In this document: positions 1 through 6,616 of the stretch, in pieces
How positions within the stretch are numbered: position 1 is the stretch's first letter
How the letters are laid out: each line of letters starts with the position of its first letter
NCBI GenBank assembly: GCA_947474875.1
Contig: CANJKY010000066.1
Coordinates: 1 to 9,835 of the forward strand
DNA from: Gemmataceae bacterium
GTDB lineage: Bacteria > Planctomycetota > Planctomycetia > Gemmatales > Gemmataceae
Direction of reading: 5' to 3'
DNA: 9,835 bases
Notes under the pieces: generated by a model
Told to the model about the DNA's origin: nothing
Database searches by the model: none
What the model saw: the letters and a program-made list of their open reading frames with translations, nothing else
Program-made: the position numbers and the translations under genes

Positions 1-12
1 ATCACGCCCCCT

Positions 13-798
13 TCATTCGGTGACATCGCCCAGGTTGGTCTTCGGCACGTCGGTCGGGTGCGGCACCCCGTACAGCTTGGCGATGAACGCGAGCTGCTGG
101 GCCAGCCCGTGGAAGATCTTCAGCTCCTTCACCGTCGGCTGGCCACGGGTGATGACCGTGCGGAGGACGTGGAAGATGCCGTCCGCCCGGAAGTCCCACA
201 GGAACCGCTGGGCGGTGAGGGCCTCTCGCAGGTGGGCGAACATCCGCTCCTGGGCGTCGAACGACGCCGGCGGCTCGGGCGGCGGCTCCTTTCGCTCCCG
301 CTTCAACCACTGCTTGTGCAGCTCGTACAGCACCACCGCGACCGCCTGGGCCAGGTTGAGCGACTCGTGCCCGGCGGCGGACGGGATGAACATCATGCCG
401 TGCCCGGCGGTGATCTCGTCCACCGTCAGGCCGTGCGGCTCCGGGCCGAACACCACCGCCGCGGGGGCGGCGGGCAGGGTGGCGAGCAGTTGCGGCAGCT
501 TCTCCTCCGGCGTGCCCCAGAACCCCTTGCGGGCCAGCCCGCCGACCTCGCCGGACGTGCTGAGTACGAACCCGCAGTCGGCGACGGCCTCGGCCAGCGA
601 TCCGACGGTGCGGGCGGCGGTGAGTACCGGCAGGCCGTGGGTGGCCATCATCACCGCGTCCATGCTCTCGCGGTTGGCGACCGGGGTGACCAGCACCAGG
701 TCAGACAGGCCGAAGTTGGACATCACCCGGGCGACGGACCCCAGGTTGCCGGCATAGTGCGGGCGGACCAGTACGACGCGGCAGCGGGAGAGGGACAT
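13..798 (-). CDS. trmJ: TrmJ-like SpoU-family RNA 2'-O-methyltransferase
   Basis: A 261-aa cytoplasmic SPOUT (SpoU-class) methyltransferase, expected to transfer a methyl group from S-adenosylmethionine to a ribose 2'-OH in tRNA. The three SpoU motifs are visible. Motif 1 is GNLGSVARVMSNFG (residues 17-30) with the conserved Asn18 and Arg24. Motif 2 is VVFGPEPHGLT (115-125). Motif 3 is SLNLAQAVAVVLYEL (146-160), which forms the trefoil-knot cofactor site. A charged Pro/Glu linker (about 165-178) leads to a helical C-terminal extension with the ERMFAHLREAL pattern typical of TrmJ, and the length is close to the roughly 245-aa E. coli TrmJ. The start ATG is at 796-798. The protein begins right at the first strand of the fold, so a later start is unlikely. 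No Shine-Dalgarno sequence is present, because the 20 bases that end 4 nt before the ATG form one arm of a long hairpin. It is the second gene after the transporter gene, 58 bp away. The family call is firm; the exact tRNA position modified is inferred, and a different SpoU target is possible. Confidence 0.88.
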   Translation of the reverse strand: MSLSRCRVVLVRPHYAGNLGSVARVMSNFGLSDLVLVTPVANRESMDAVMMATHGLPVLTAARTVGSLAEAVADCGFVLSTSGEVGGLARKGFWGTPEEKLPQLLATLPAAPAAVVFGPEPHGLTVDEITAGHGMMFIPSAAGHESLNLAQAVAVVLYELHKQWLKRERKEPPPEPPASFDAQERMFAHLREALTAQRFLWDFRADGIFHVLRTVITRGQPTVKELKIFHGLAQQLAFIAKLYGVPHPTDVPKTNLGDVTE

Positions 799-802
799 AC
801 TG

Positions 803-860
803 GTAGGGTGGGCCTGGGGCCCCCCATTTCAAGACGCGGTGGGCCCCAGGCCCACCCTAC
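803..860. repeat. Perfect 20-bp inverted repeat between transporter and methyltransferase genes
   Basis: The arms at 803-822 (starting gtagggtgggcc) and 841-860 (ending ggcccaccctac) are perfect reverse complements, separated by 18 nt. The right arm contains the transporter's TAG stop codon (857-859). The left arm ends 4 nt before the methyltransferase start codon on the minus strand. No T-run follows on either strand, so it does not look like a standard intrinsic terminator. In the RNA it would place the translation start region next to a very stable stem. The GTAGGGTGGGC phrase resembles short dispersed palindromic repeats of GC-rich genomes. That resemblance is recalled, not checked. Confidence 0.9.
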
Positions 861-1720
861 GACGGCCCACCGGCGAACAGTTGCTTCCACGCATAGTACC
901 CGGCCAGGCCGAACCCGATGAGGATGACCGCCCAGCGGGCGTACACCGCCGGCAGGCGGCGGGCCACCCGCGCGCCGGCGTACCCGCCCAGGATGGCGGC
1001 CACCGCCATCCCGCCGGCGAACGGCCAGTCCACCAGCCGGCCGGACACGAACACCACCACCGACACCCCGTTGATGACACTCGCCAGCAGCGTCTTCACC
1101 GCGTTCGCCTGGTGGATGTTCTGCAGTCCCATCAGCCCGAGGGCGGTGAGCATCAGGATGCCGATGCCCGCCCCGAAGTACCCGCCGTACACCGCCACCA
1201 GGAACTGGAACCCGACCAGCACCGCCACCTGCCGCCGGCGGACGCGGCGGAGCGGCTCCAGGCTGAGCACCGAGCCGGGCGGGGCGCCGGCCGCCCCACC
1301 GGTCGCCCGTTCCCGCCGACGGGCCAGGAATCGGCCGAGCGGCTGCTGGAGCAAGAACAGCACGGCGGCGGTGAGGATGAGCCACGGCACCAGCGGGGTG
1401 AACTGCTGGGGGAACTGCACCAGTAGGAGCGAGCCGACCAGCCCGCCGGCCAGGCTGGGCGGCAGCAGCCGCATGGCGAACGCGCGGGCGGCGGCGAACT
1501 CCTTGCGGTACCCCCAGGTGCCGGCGAGCGAGCCGGGCAGCAGGGCGACGGTGCTGGTGGCGTTGGCCACCGCCCCGGCCATCTTCTCCCCGTAGATCGG
1601 GGTGAGGACCGCCATAAGTGCCGGGAAGGTGAGCAGGGTGCCGCCGCCGGCAACCGAGTTCATCACCCCGGCGACGAACGCGGCCGCCGCTAACACCGCC
1701 CAGGCCGTCAGGTCGTTCAT
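857..1720 (-). CDS. TauE/SafE (TSUP) family membrane transporter
   Basis: A 287-aa polytopic inner-membrane protein of the TauE/SafE family (PF01925). Members of this family move sulfite, sulfoacetate or other small anions, usually by export. The family's inverted two-half structure is visible. Half 1 opens with AGVMNSVAGGGTLLTFPAL (17-35) and half 2 with AVYGGYFGAGIGILMLTAL (176-194). These small-residue-rich motifs mark the pseudo-repeat. Hydrophobic segments lie near 6-20, 25-40, 50-67, 85-101, 109-125, 165-182, 185-200, 208-226, 235-250 and 262-280. A basic cytoplasmic loop (about 130-165, rich in Arg) separates the halves. The ATG at 1718-1720 has only a weak GAG-type ribosome site. The stop codon lies inside the arm of the 803-860 inverted repeat. 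The kinase gene diverges from it across 184 bp. The substrate cannot be deduced, and nothing nearby is clearly involved in sulfur metabolism. Confidence 0.9.
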   Translation of the reverse strand: MNDLTAWAVLAAAAFVAGVMNSVAGGGTLLTFPALMAVLTPIYGEKMAGAVANATSTVALLPGSLAGTWGYRKEFAAARAFAMRLLPPSLAGGLVGSLLLVQFPQQFTPLVPWLILTAAVLFLLQQPLGRFLARRRERATGGAAGAPPGSVLSLEPLRRVRRRQVAVLVGFQFLVAVYGGYFGAGIGILMLTALGLMGLQNIHQANAVKTLLASVINGVSVVVFVSGRLVDWPFAGGMAVAAILGGYAGARVARRLPAVYARWAVILIGFGLAGYYAWKQLFAGGPS

Positions 1721-1753
1721 TTCCGTCTCGAAGGGGCAGGTGTTCGTTGTATG

Positions 1754-1777
1754 ACCGGCCGTTAACCGGCGGCCGGT
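1754..1777. repeat. 8-bp inverted repeat in the divergent intergenic region
   Basis: accggccg (1754-1761) and cggccggt (1770-1777) are perfect reverse complements around an 8-nt centre. If one extra base is allowed, the symmetry extends outward to ATGACCGGCCG / CGGCCGGTTCAT (1751-1781). It lies 34 bp upstream of the transporter start and 24 bp before the kinase gene's candidate -35 element. It could therefore be an operator serving either or both genes, or simply a small GC-rich hairpin. No regulator can be named. Confidence 0.45.
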
Positions 1778-1800
1778 TCATGAAAGCGGCGCCCGAATTT

Positions 1801-1828
1801 TTGACAAGTTCCAGACATGTTCTAATTT
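1801..1828 (+). promoter_or_regulatory. Candidate sigma-70-type promoter for the kinase-PilZ gene
   Basis: A perfect -35 hexamer TTGACA lies at 1801-1806, inside the only clearly AT-richer stretch of this part of the window (about 1790-1835). The -10 is less clear. TCTAAT at 1821-1826 matches TATAAT in five of six bases but leaves only 14 bp of spacing. TAATTT at 1823-1828 has 16 bp of spacing but a poor match. The site is about 80-100 bp upstream of the kinase start, leaving a leader that contains a small GGGAA/TTCCC dyad (1837-1852). Confidence 0.4.
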
Positions 1829-1895
1829 TCGTTGCTGGGAATCTGAGTTCCCGGTGGGAAGTCGAGTTCTCAATCGGACGCACCGAACTGGAATC

Positions 1896-1902
1896 GGAGG
1901 AG
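1896..1902 (+). promoter_or_regulatory. Shine-Dalgarno site that fixes the kinase start
   Basis: GGAGGAG at 1896-1902 lies just before the ATG at 1905-1907. With GGAGG as the core, the spacing is 4 nt. It is the only strong ribosome-binding site in the window and favours ATG 1905 over the in-frame upstream GTG at 1854. Confidence 0.7.
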
Positions 1903-1904
1903 CC

Positions 1905-3131
1905 ATGCCCCAGGCCAGAAATCGACCCGCCCGCATGCCGTCTGCCGTCGGCCCGTACCACCTGGAGAAGCCGCTCGGCCGGGGCGGGGCCGGGACGGTG
2001 TACAAGTCGCTCAACCGGCTGACCGGCCAGCCGGTGGCGGTGAAACTGCTGGACGCCAACCTGCTGAGCGACTCCCGGCGGCAGTACCGGTTCGCCCAGG
2101 AGTTCCAGGCGGCCAGCAAGCTGGACCACCCGAACATCGTCCGCGCGCTGGACTTCGGCATGGACGGCGGGCAGGGCTACCTGGTGATGGAATACGTGGA
2201 CGGGGAGACGCTGGGCGACCTGATCGACCGCACCGGCCGGCTGCCCGAGGCGGACGCGGTGCGGATCATCCTGCAGGTGGCCCAGGGGTTAGGGTACGCG
2301 CACCGGCGGAAGATCATCCACCGGGACGTGAAGCCGGACAACATCCTGATCCGTAAGGACGGGCAGGTGAAACTGACCGACTTCGGACTGGCCAAGGATC
2401 TGACCAGCGCCCACCACATGACCCAGGCGGCCACCGGGCTGGGCACCCCGCACTTCATGGCCCCGGAGCAGTACGAGAACGCCAAACACGCCACCCCGGC
2501 GAGCGACATCTACGCCCTGGCCGCCACCCTGTACACCGCCCTCACCGGCACCGTCCCGTTCGACTCGGTGCAGTCTCTGCTATCGCTCGCCAAGAAGTTG
2601 AGCGACGAGCCGCCGTCGGTGCGGGACTTGGTTCCCACGGTGAGCGAGCACGTGGACGCGGCCGTCCGCCGCGGGCTGAACGCCGACCCGCTCAAGCGGC
2701 CGAACAGCTGCCTCAAGTTCTGCCGGCTGGTGGCCGGGGAGGGGCTGTTCGCCGGCGGGCGGAAGTCGGAGGCGCTGAAGGTGCGGGGGAGCGATCGGGT
2801 GGAGCGGCGGGCGTCCGCCCGCCTCCGCCGGTCGCACGGCACCGTGTGCGTCATTTTGAACGGGTCCATGAGCCGCAAGCCGGACGAGAACGACGAGTGG
2901 TCGGCGGTGGTGAGCGACGTGTCCACCACCGGGGTCGGGCTGCTCATGGGCCGGCGGTTCGAGAAAGGCACCCAGATGCTCGTGCCGCTCGAGCGGACCG
3001 ACGGCCGCACCACCGAGCGGTGGGTGGAGGTGGTGCGGGTGATCAAGGACGCGTACGGCCACTGGTTCCACGGGTGCAGCCTGCTCACCCCGCTGTCGGA
3101 CGCCGAGTTGGACGACCTCACCCGCCGCTGA
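1905..3131 (+). CDS. Hanks-type Ser/Thr protein kinase with C-terminal PilZ domain
   Basis: A 408-aa cytoplasmic protein with no signal peptide or membrane span. The kinase domain covers about residues 18-275 and looks catalytically complete. It has the Gly-rich loop LGRGGAG (24-30), the VAVK lysine K47, a likely alpha-C Glu66, HRD 139-141 with K143 and N146, DFG 159-161, the activation-loop GT before APE (186-188), and the C-lobe Arg265 in DPLKRP. After a short linker, residues about 299-405 form a PilZ domain. It carries both c-di-GMP-binding motifs, RxxxR (R302-R306) and DxSxxG (D338 to G343). This architecture suggests phosphorylation of Ser/Thr targets controlled by, or localised through, cyclic di-GMP; that coupling is inference. 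Most planctomycete Hanks kinases I know of are membrane-anchored with extracellular or repeat domains, so a soluble PilZ form is less usual. A strong ribosome site selects ATG 1905. The gene diverges from the transporter gene and ends 10 bp from the convergent DUF1080 gene. Confidence 0.92.
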   Translation: MPQARNRPARMPSAVGPYHLEKPLGRGGAGTVYKSLNRLTGQPVAVKLLDANLLSDSRRQYRFAQEFQAASKLDHPNIVRALDFGMDGGQGYLVMEYVDGETLGDLIDRTGRLPEADAVRIILQVAQGLGYAHRRKIIHRDVKPDNILIRKDGQVKLTDFGLAKDLTSAHHMTQAATGLGTPHFMAPEQYENAKHATPASDIYALAATLYTALTGTVPFDSVQSLLSLAKKLSDEPPSVRDLVPTVSEHVDAAVRRGLNADPLKRPNSCLKFCRLVAGEGLFAGGRKSEALKVRGSDRVERRASARLRRSHGTVCVILNGSMSRKPDENDEWSAVVSDVSTTGVGLLMGRRFEKGTQMLVPLERTDGRTTERWVEVVRVIKDAYGHWFHGCSLLTPLSDAELDDLTRR

Positions 3132-3141
3132 CCGGCCGCCG

Positions 3142-4029
3142 TCACTTCCCGAACTCGGCCAGTCGGATGTTGCGGAACAACAGGTCGGTGGTCGGGTCGT
3201 GCCCCTGAATCGACAGGTGGCCGGCGGCCAGCCGCAGCCCCTTGCGGGGGTTCTCGTCCTTCGCCCGCTCGTCCGTCCACACGCACACCGGGTACCCGTT
3301 CACCCAGGTGGCGAACGTCGGCCCGCGGGCGATCAGAGTCAGGTGCGTCCACTCCCGGTCGTTCGCCACGATCTTGCGGGCTGCCTGCCGGCGGTAGATG
3401 GCCCCGGTGCCGCCGTCCGCCGGGGTGTTCTTGTCCCCGTTCTTCGCGGCGTTGTTGATCTGGCACTCGTACCCGTTCTGGTACTGGTCCGGGATGCAGC
3501 GGAAGAACACCCCGCTGTTCAGCCCATCGCCGTTCGTCTTGAACTCCAGTTGGAGCACGAAGTCGGCGTACCGACCCTCCGTCTGGAGGTCGCCGGGGCC
3601 GTTCGTCAGGTGGATCTCGCCGTCCTTGGTCACCTCGAACTTCGACTTGTTCCGCTTCTCGTCCTGGAACACCTTCCACCCGCTCAGGACTTTGCCGTTG
3701 AACAGCGGCTTCAATCCGGCCGGGGTGAAGGTGACGCCCGTGTACTCGCCGGCCGGCAGGGTGAACGGTGTGCCGGGGGGCACGTCCGGTTTGCTCGCGT
3801 TCCCGGCCGCGTCCGTCACCACCAGAGTGCCGGCCGGTAGCGGGTAGGCGGTGGTTGCCGTGGCGTCCTTGCCGACGTGCAGTTTGCCGTCCTTCACCGC
3901 CACGTCGCCCTTGGCGGTCCAGCCGAACGTCGATTCACCGTCGAACAGTTTCACCGCCTGCGGCGGCGAGTCAGCTGCGACGGCTAGCGGGGCGAACACG
4001 AGGACCGCAAGGGCGGCGAAACGGGACAT
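3142..4029 (-). CDS. Secreted DUF1080 protein (3-keto-disaccharide hydrolase type)
   Basis: A 295-aa exported protein. The signal peptide is about residues 1-19 (hydrophobic core ALAVLVFAPLAVAA, cleavage near AA-DS). The main domain, about 107-293, is DUF1080 (PF06439), a concanavalin-A-like beta-sandwich annotated as 3-keto-disaccharide hydrolase. It shows the family landmarks LFNGKVLSGW (109-118), EFKTN (162-166), NSGVFFRC (171-178), GYECQINN (186-193), TGAIYR (208-213), and a WTHLTLIARG strand followed by WVNG. Residues 28-52 contain a second, degenerate copy of the domain opening (LFDG...GW...DGKLHV), so the N-terminal 80 residues look like a partial duplication. It is the last gene of the minus-strand group, 29 bp after the DUF1549/DUF1553 gene, with GGAG spaced 7 nt before its ATG. 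A role in periplasmic or surface sugar processing is likely from the family; the actual substrate is unknown. Confidence 0.9.
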   Translation of the reverse strand: MSRFAALAVLVFAPLAVAADSPPQAVKLFDGESTFGWTAKGDVAVKDGKLHVGKDATATTAYPLPAGTLVVTDAAGNASKPDVPPGTPFTLPAGEYTGVTFTPAGLKPLFNGKVLSGWKVFQDEKRNKSKFEVTKDGEIHLTNGPGDLQTEGRYADFVLQLEFKTNGDGLNSGVFFRCIPDQYQNGYECQINNAAKNGDKNTPADGGTGAIYRRQAARKIVANDREWTHLTLIARGPTFATWVNGYPVCVWTDERAKDENPRKGLRLAAGHLSIQGHDPTTDLLFRNIRLAEFGK

Positions 4030-4058
4030 GGGATGGCTCCGATAGTGGTGCGGTCAGT

Positions 4059-6539
4059 TTATTCCACCCACGCGAACTCGCTGCCGGCGAACACCGCCTG
4101 GCACGCCGCGGCCCACGACGCCCGCTGCCGCCTGCCCGCGTCTTTCTCCGCTGCGTTCAACTCGGCGTGCTTCGTTACGAACGCCGTCAGTCGTGCCGCT
4201 TCCTCGGTCGTCGGCTCTCGGAGCAGCACCTGGCGGCACAGCCATACCGCTCGTCCGGTGTCGTCGTTCGCACTGTTAAGCACCCGCTCGGCCAGTGCCT
4301 CCGCCTGCGTCCGCACAAACGGGTTGTTCAGCAGGTACAGCGCCTGCGGGGCGACGGTGGTGACCGCCCGCTTGCCGACGGTCACGCCCGGGTCGGGGAA
4401 GTCGAACACGGTGAAGTAGTCGAACAGCTTGCCGCGGACGACCGGTAGGTACACGGTGCGGCGGGTGGTGTCGTAGCTCACGTCGCGGACGTAGTCCAGG
4501 TTCGGACCGGTGTACAGCGTGCCGCCGACGGTGCGGTCGAGCGTGCCTGCCACCGCCAGCATCGCATCGCGGAGCGACTCGGCGTCCAGCCGCCGGCGGG
4601 GGAAGACGGAGAGGAGCCTGTTCTCCGGGTCGGCCGCGGGCGGGTTGCCGGCGGCCTGTTGATACGCTTGCGAGAGGAGGATCAACTTGTGGAGGCGCTT
4701 GAGGGACCAGGACTTGGCTCCCAAAGCCGACGGGTAGCTACCCGTCGGCTTGCTCGGCTCCACAAATTCCGCCGCCAGCCAGTCGAGCAACTCCGGGTGG
4801 GTCGGCCGCTCACCCAACCGGCCGAAGTTATCCGGGGTGCGGACCAGTCCTTCGCCGAAGTGGTGCTGCCACACGCGGTTGACGATCACCCGGGCCGTGA
4901 GCGGGTGCTTCGGGTCGGTCAGCCAGTTCGCCAGTTCCAATCGGCCGCTGTGTTCCCGCACCGATCCGAACCGCGTCTTGTTCGCCTCCGGCTTGTCGGC
5001 CGGGCTCGACCTGGTCGGCACGAACGGCGGCTGCCGCTCGCCGGCCAGGATGCGGGGGAACACGGCCGGCGCTTCCTCGCCGGGCGTGGTGTAGTTGCCC
5101 CGTACCTGCACGTGCAGGTTCCGCGGCTGCGTACCATAGGCGGCCGTGCCTTCCTCCACACTGAGGAACAGGTCGTCCGGCGGGAGGGAGGCTTCGAGCC
5201 GCTTGATGTCGTCCCGCTTCGCGTCCGCCTGCTCGTGGATCTCCCGCCGCCGCACCAGATCCTTCATGCCGACCTGGGTGAACTGCTTTTCCAGCCGCCG
5301 CACGTCCGCCCGCAGCTTATCCAACTGTTTCCGCGCCTCGATCACCTCCGGCTTCTCTGGGCCGGTCGGCGTCCGCTCGAACGCCTTCGCCACCGTGTTC
5401 AGGTTCTGCATGGTGCGGGTACCGGTGAACACCGCCAGCAGGCTGTAGTAGTCCCGCGTCGGGAGCGGGTCGAACTTGTGGTCGTGGCACCGGGCGCACC
5501 CGAGGGTCAGCCCCATGACGCTCTTGCCGAGCGTGTCCAGTTGCTCGTCGGCGATGTCCAGCAGCATCTTCTGCTTGTCCGGTTCGGCCAGCAGCTTCGG
5601 CCCGATCGCCAGGAACCCGAGCGCCGCCAGCCGGTCTCGCCGCTCGGCCTCGTTCGCCGTCGGCGGCAGCAGGTCACCGGCGATCTGTTCGCGGAGGAAC
5701 ACGTCATACGGCTTGTCCGCGTTAAAACTGCGGACGATGTAATCCCTGTACTTCCAGGCGTGGCCGAACGCGGTGTTCTCGTCCATCCCGTTGCTGTCGG
5801 CGTACCGGGCCACGTCCAGCCAGTGCCGCCCCCACCGCTCGCCGTAGTGCGGCGACGCAAGCAGCCGGTCGACAACTTTCTCGAACGCCTCGGGCGACGT
5901 GTCCTTCTCGAACGCGGCCAGTTCGTCCGGCGTCGGCGGCAGGCCGGTCAGGTCGAACGTCACCCGGCGGAGGAGGGACCGCTTGTCGGCCGGCGGGGAG
6001 AGCGACAGGCTGGCCGATTCCAGCCGGGCGAGGATGAAGGCATCGATCGGGTTCAGCCCCGCGCTCCCCTTCGGGTCGCGGCTAACCGGGACGGCGGGCC
6101 GTTTAACGGGTTGGAACGCCCAGAACTTCCGCTGCTCGTCGGTGAACAGCGGGCCGACCGGCTTCGCCGCCGACACGACCGTGTCAGCGGCCGGCCACAC
6201 CGCGCCGTCCGCCACCCACTTCGCGATCGCATCGATCTCGGCCGGCTTCAGCTTGCCGGCCGGCGGCATCTTCAACTCGCCGTCGGATCTCACCGCCCGC
6301 ACCAGCAGGCTCTTGGCCGCGTCGCCGGGCACCACCGCCGGGCCGGTGTCGCCGCCCTTCAGCACGCCGGCCCGCGAGTCGAGCTTCAATCCACCCTTCG
6401 CCTTCTCCCCGTGGCACTTCTGGCAGTGCTGGACGAGCAGCGGGCGGACGGCCTTCTCGAAGTGCTCCACCGCCGCCGGGTCCGCGGCGGTGGCGGGCAG
6501 GGCGAGGAGTAAAGCGAAGATGACGGCGCGGAGGCGCAT
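4059..6539 (-). CDS. Secreted PSCyt1-DUF1549-DUF1553 planctomycete cytochrome protein
   Basis: An 826-aa exported protein with a signal peptide at about 1-18 (MRLRAVIFALLLALPATAA). The PSCyt1 planctomycete cytochrome-c domain (about 25-118) has heme motif CQKCH (39-43) and a likely distal ligand Met91 in KMPP. DUF1549 (about 163-375) shows IDAFILARLE, FDLTGLPPTPDE, ERWGRHWLDVARYADSNG and a second CxxCH, C348ARCH, before KFDPLPTRDYY. A charged helical segment (about 397-452) may be a coiled coil. DUF1553 (about 528-785) shows RLELANWLTDPKHPLTARV, NRVWQHHFG, RRLDAESLRDAM and APQALYLLNNPFV. The family is known from planctomycetes and is thought to be extracytoplasmic; its chemistry is unsettled. 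Residues about 595-609 look like an insertion relative to the usual FVESGWSLKRLH sequence and coincide with a perfect DNA palindrome. The usual DUF1501 partner gene does not follow; a DUF1080 gene does. No Shine-Dalgarno site is seen before ATG 6537-6539; the start is chosen from the signal peptide. Confidence 0.93.
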   Translation of the reverse strand: MRLRAVIFALLLALPATAADPAAVEHFEKAVRPLLVQHCQKCHGEKAKGGLKLDSRAGVLKGGDTGPAVVPGDAAKSLLVRAVRSDGELKMPPAGKLKPAEIDAIAKWVADGAVWPAADTVVSAAKPVGPLFTDEQRKFWAFQPVKRPAVPVSRDPKGSAGLNPIDAFILARLESASLSLSPPADKRSLLRRVTFDLTGLPPTPDELAAFEKDTSPEAFEKVVDRLLASPHYGERWGRHWLDVARYADSNGMDENTAFGHAWKYRDYIVRSFNADKPYDVFLREQIAGDLLPPTANEAERRDRLAALGFLAIGPKLLAEPDKQKMLLDIADEQLDTLGKSVMGLTLGCARCHDHKFDPLPTRDYYSLLAVFTGTRTMQNLNTVAKAFERTPTGPEKPEVIEARKQLDKLRADVRRLEKQFTQVGMKDLVRRREIHEQADAKRDDIKRLEASLPPDDLFLSVEEGTAAYGTQPRNLHVQVRGNYTTPGEEAPAVFPRILAGERQPPFVPTRSSPADKPEANKTRFGSVREHSGRLELANWLTDPKHPLTARVIVNRVWQHHFGEGLVRTPDNFGRLGERPTHPELLDWLAAEFVEPSKPTGSYPSALGAKSWSLKRLHKLILLSQAYQQAAGNPPAADPENRLLSVFPRRRLDAESLRDAMLAVAGTLDRTVGGTLYTGPNLDYVRDVSYDTTRRTVYLPVVRGKLFDYFTVFDFPDPGVTVGKRAVTTVAPQALYLLNNPFVRTQAEALAERVLNSANDDTGRAVWLCRQVLLREPTTEEAARLTAFVTKHAELNAAEKDAGRRQRASWAAACQAVFAGSEFAWVE
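4724..4751. repeat. Perfect 28-bp palindrome inside the DUF1553 coding region
   Basis: The 14-base half aagccgacgggtag (4724-4737) is followed directly by its exact reverse complement (4738-4751), with no loop. It encodes most of residues 597-606 (KPTGSYPSAL) of the PSCyt1-DUF1549-DUF1553 protein. The reading frame stays open through it. A perfect palindrome of this length in a coding region is not expected by chance, and the encoded peptide falls where homologues normally join FVE directly to (S/G)WSLK. It is best read as a short palindromic repeat inserted in frame. Confidence 0.9.
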
Positions 6540-6557
6540 GGCGGGGACCGGGAGATG

Positions 6558-6610
6558 TTCGCGGCGAGTGAAACGAGCCGGACCACCCGGCTCGTTTCAC
6601 TCGCCGCGAA
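6558..6610. repeat. Perfect 24-bp inverted repeat between the two large secreted-protein genes
   Basis: The arms at 6558-6581 (ttcgcggcgagtgaaacgag...) and 6587-6610 are perfect reverse complements around the 5-nt loop accac. The hairpin fills most of the 77-bp spacer. On the minus strand it begins 6 nt after the stop of the CxxCH heme-protein gene and ends 18 nt before the start of the PSCyt1 gene. No T-run follows on either strand, so intrinsic termination is unlikely. It could stabilise the upstream message, lower downstream expression, or be a mobile palindromic repeat. Confidence 0.92.
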
Positions 6611-6616
6611 GAACCA

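Noticed and set aside
2..16. ATG overlapping the methyltransferase stop (ATGA) that might start another gene
   Set aside because: The frame reaches a stop after four codons inside the window.
803..860. Intrinsic transcription terminator between the transporter and methyltransferase genes
   Set aside because: The stem is long, but no T-run follows on either strand, and a 20-bp perfect stem is much longer than usual terminators.
1854..1904. In-frame upstream GTG start that would lengthen the kinase by 17 residues
   Set aside because: The extra residues have no family match, GTG 1854 lacks a ribosome site, and ATG 1905 has a strong GGAGGAG just before it.
723..2129. Minus-strand open frame of 468 codons spanning the transporter and part of the kinase region
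   Set aside because: It crosses two well-supported genes in other frames, includes the intergenic promoter region and the 803-860 repeat, and shows no domain.
4716..4761. GGCTCC direct repeats (4716-4721 and 4756-4761) flanking the internal palindrome as a target-site duplication
   Set aside because: The copies are 40 bp apart, which is not a multiple of three, so simple insertion between them would have broken the reading frame. The 6-bp match may be chance.
4659..6512. Long plus-strand open frame of 617 codons opposite the PSCyt1-DUF1549-DUF1553 gene
   Set aside because: It is a shadow frame of a GC-rich gene: low-complexity Arg/Gly/Val/Leu-rich composition, no recognisable domain, and the minus-strand frame has clear conserved motifs throughout.
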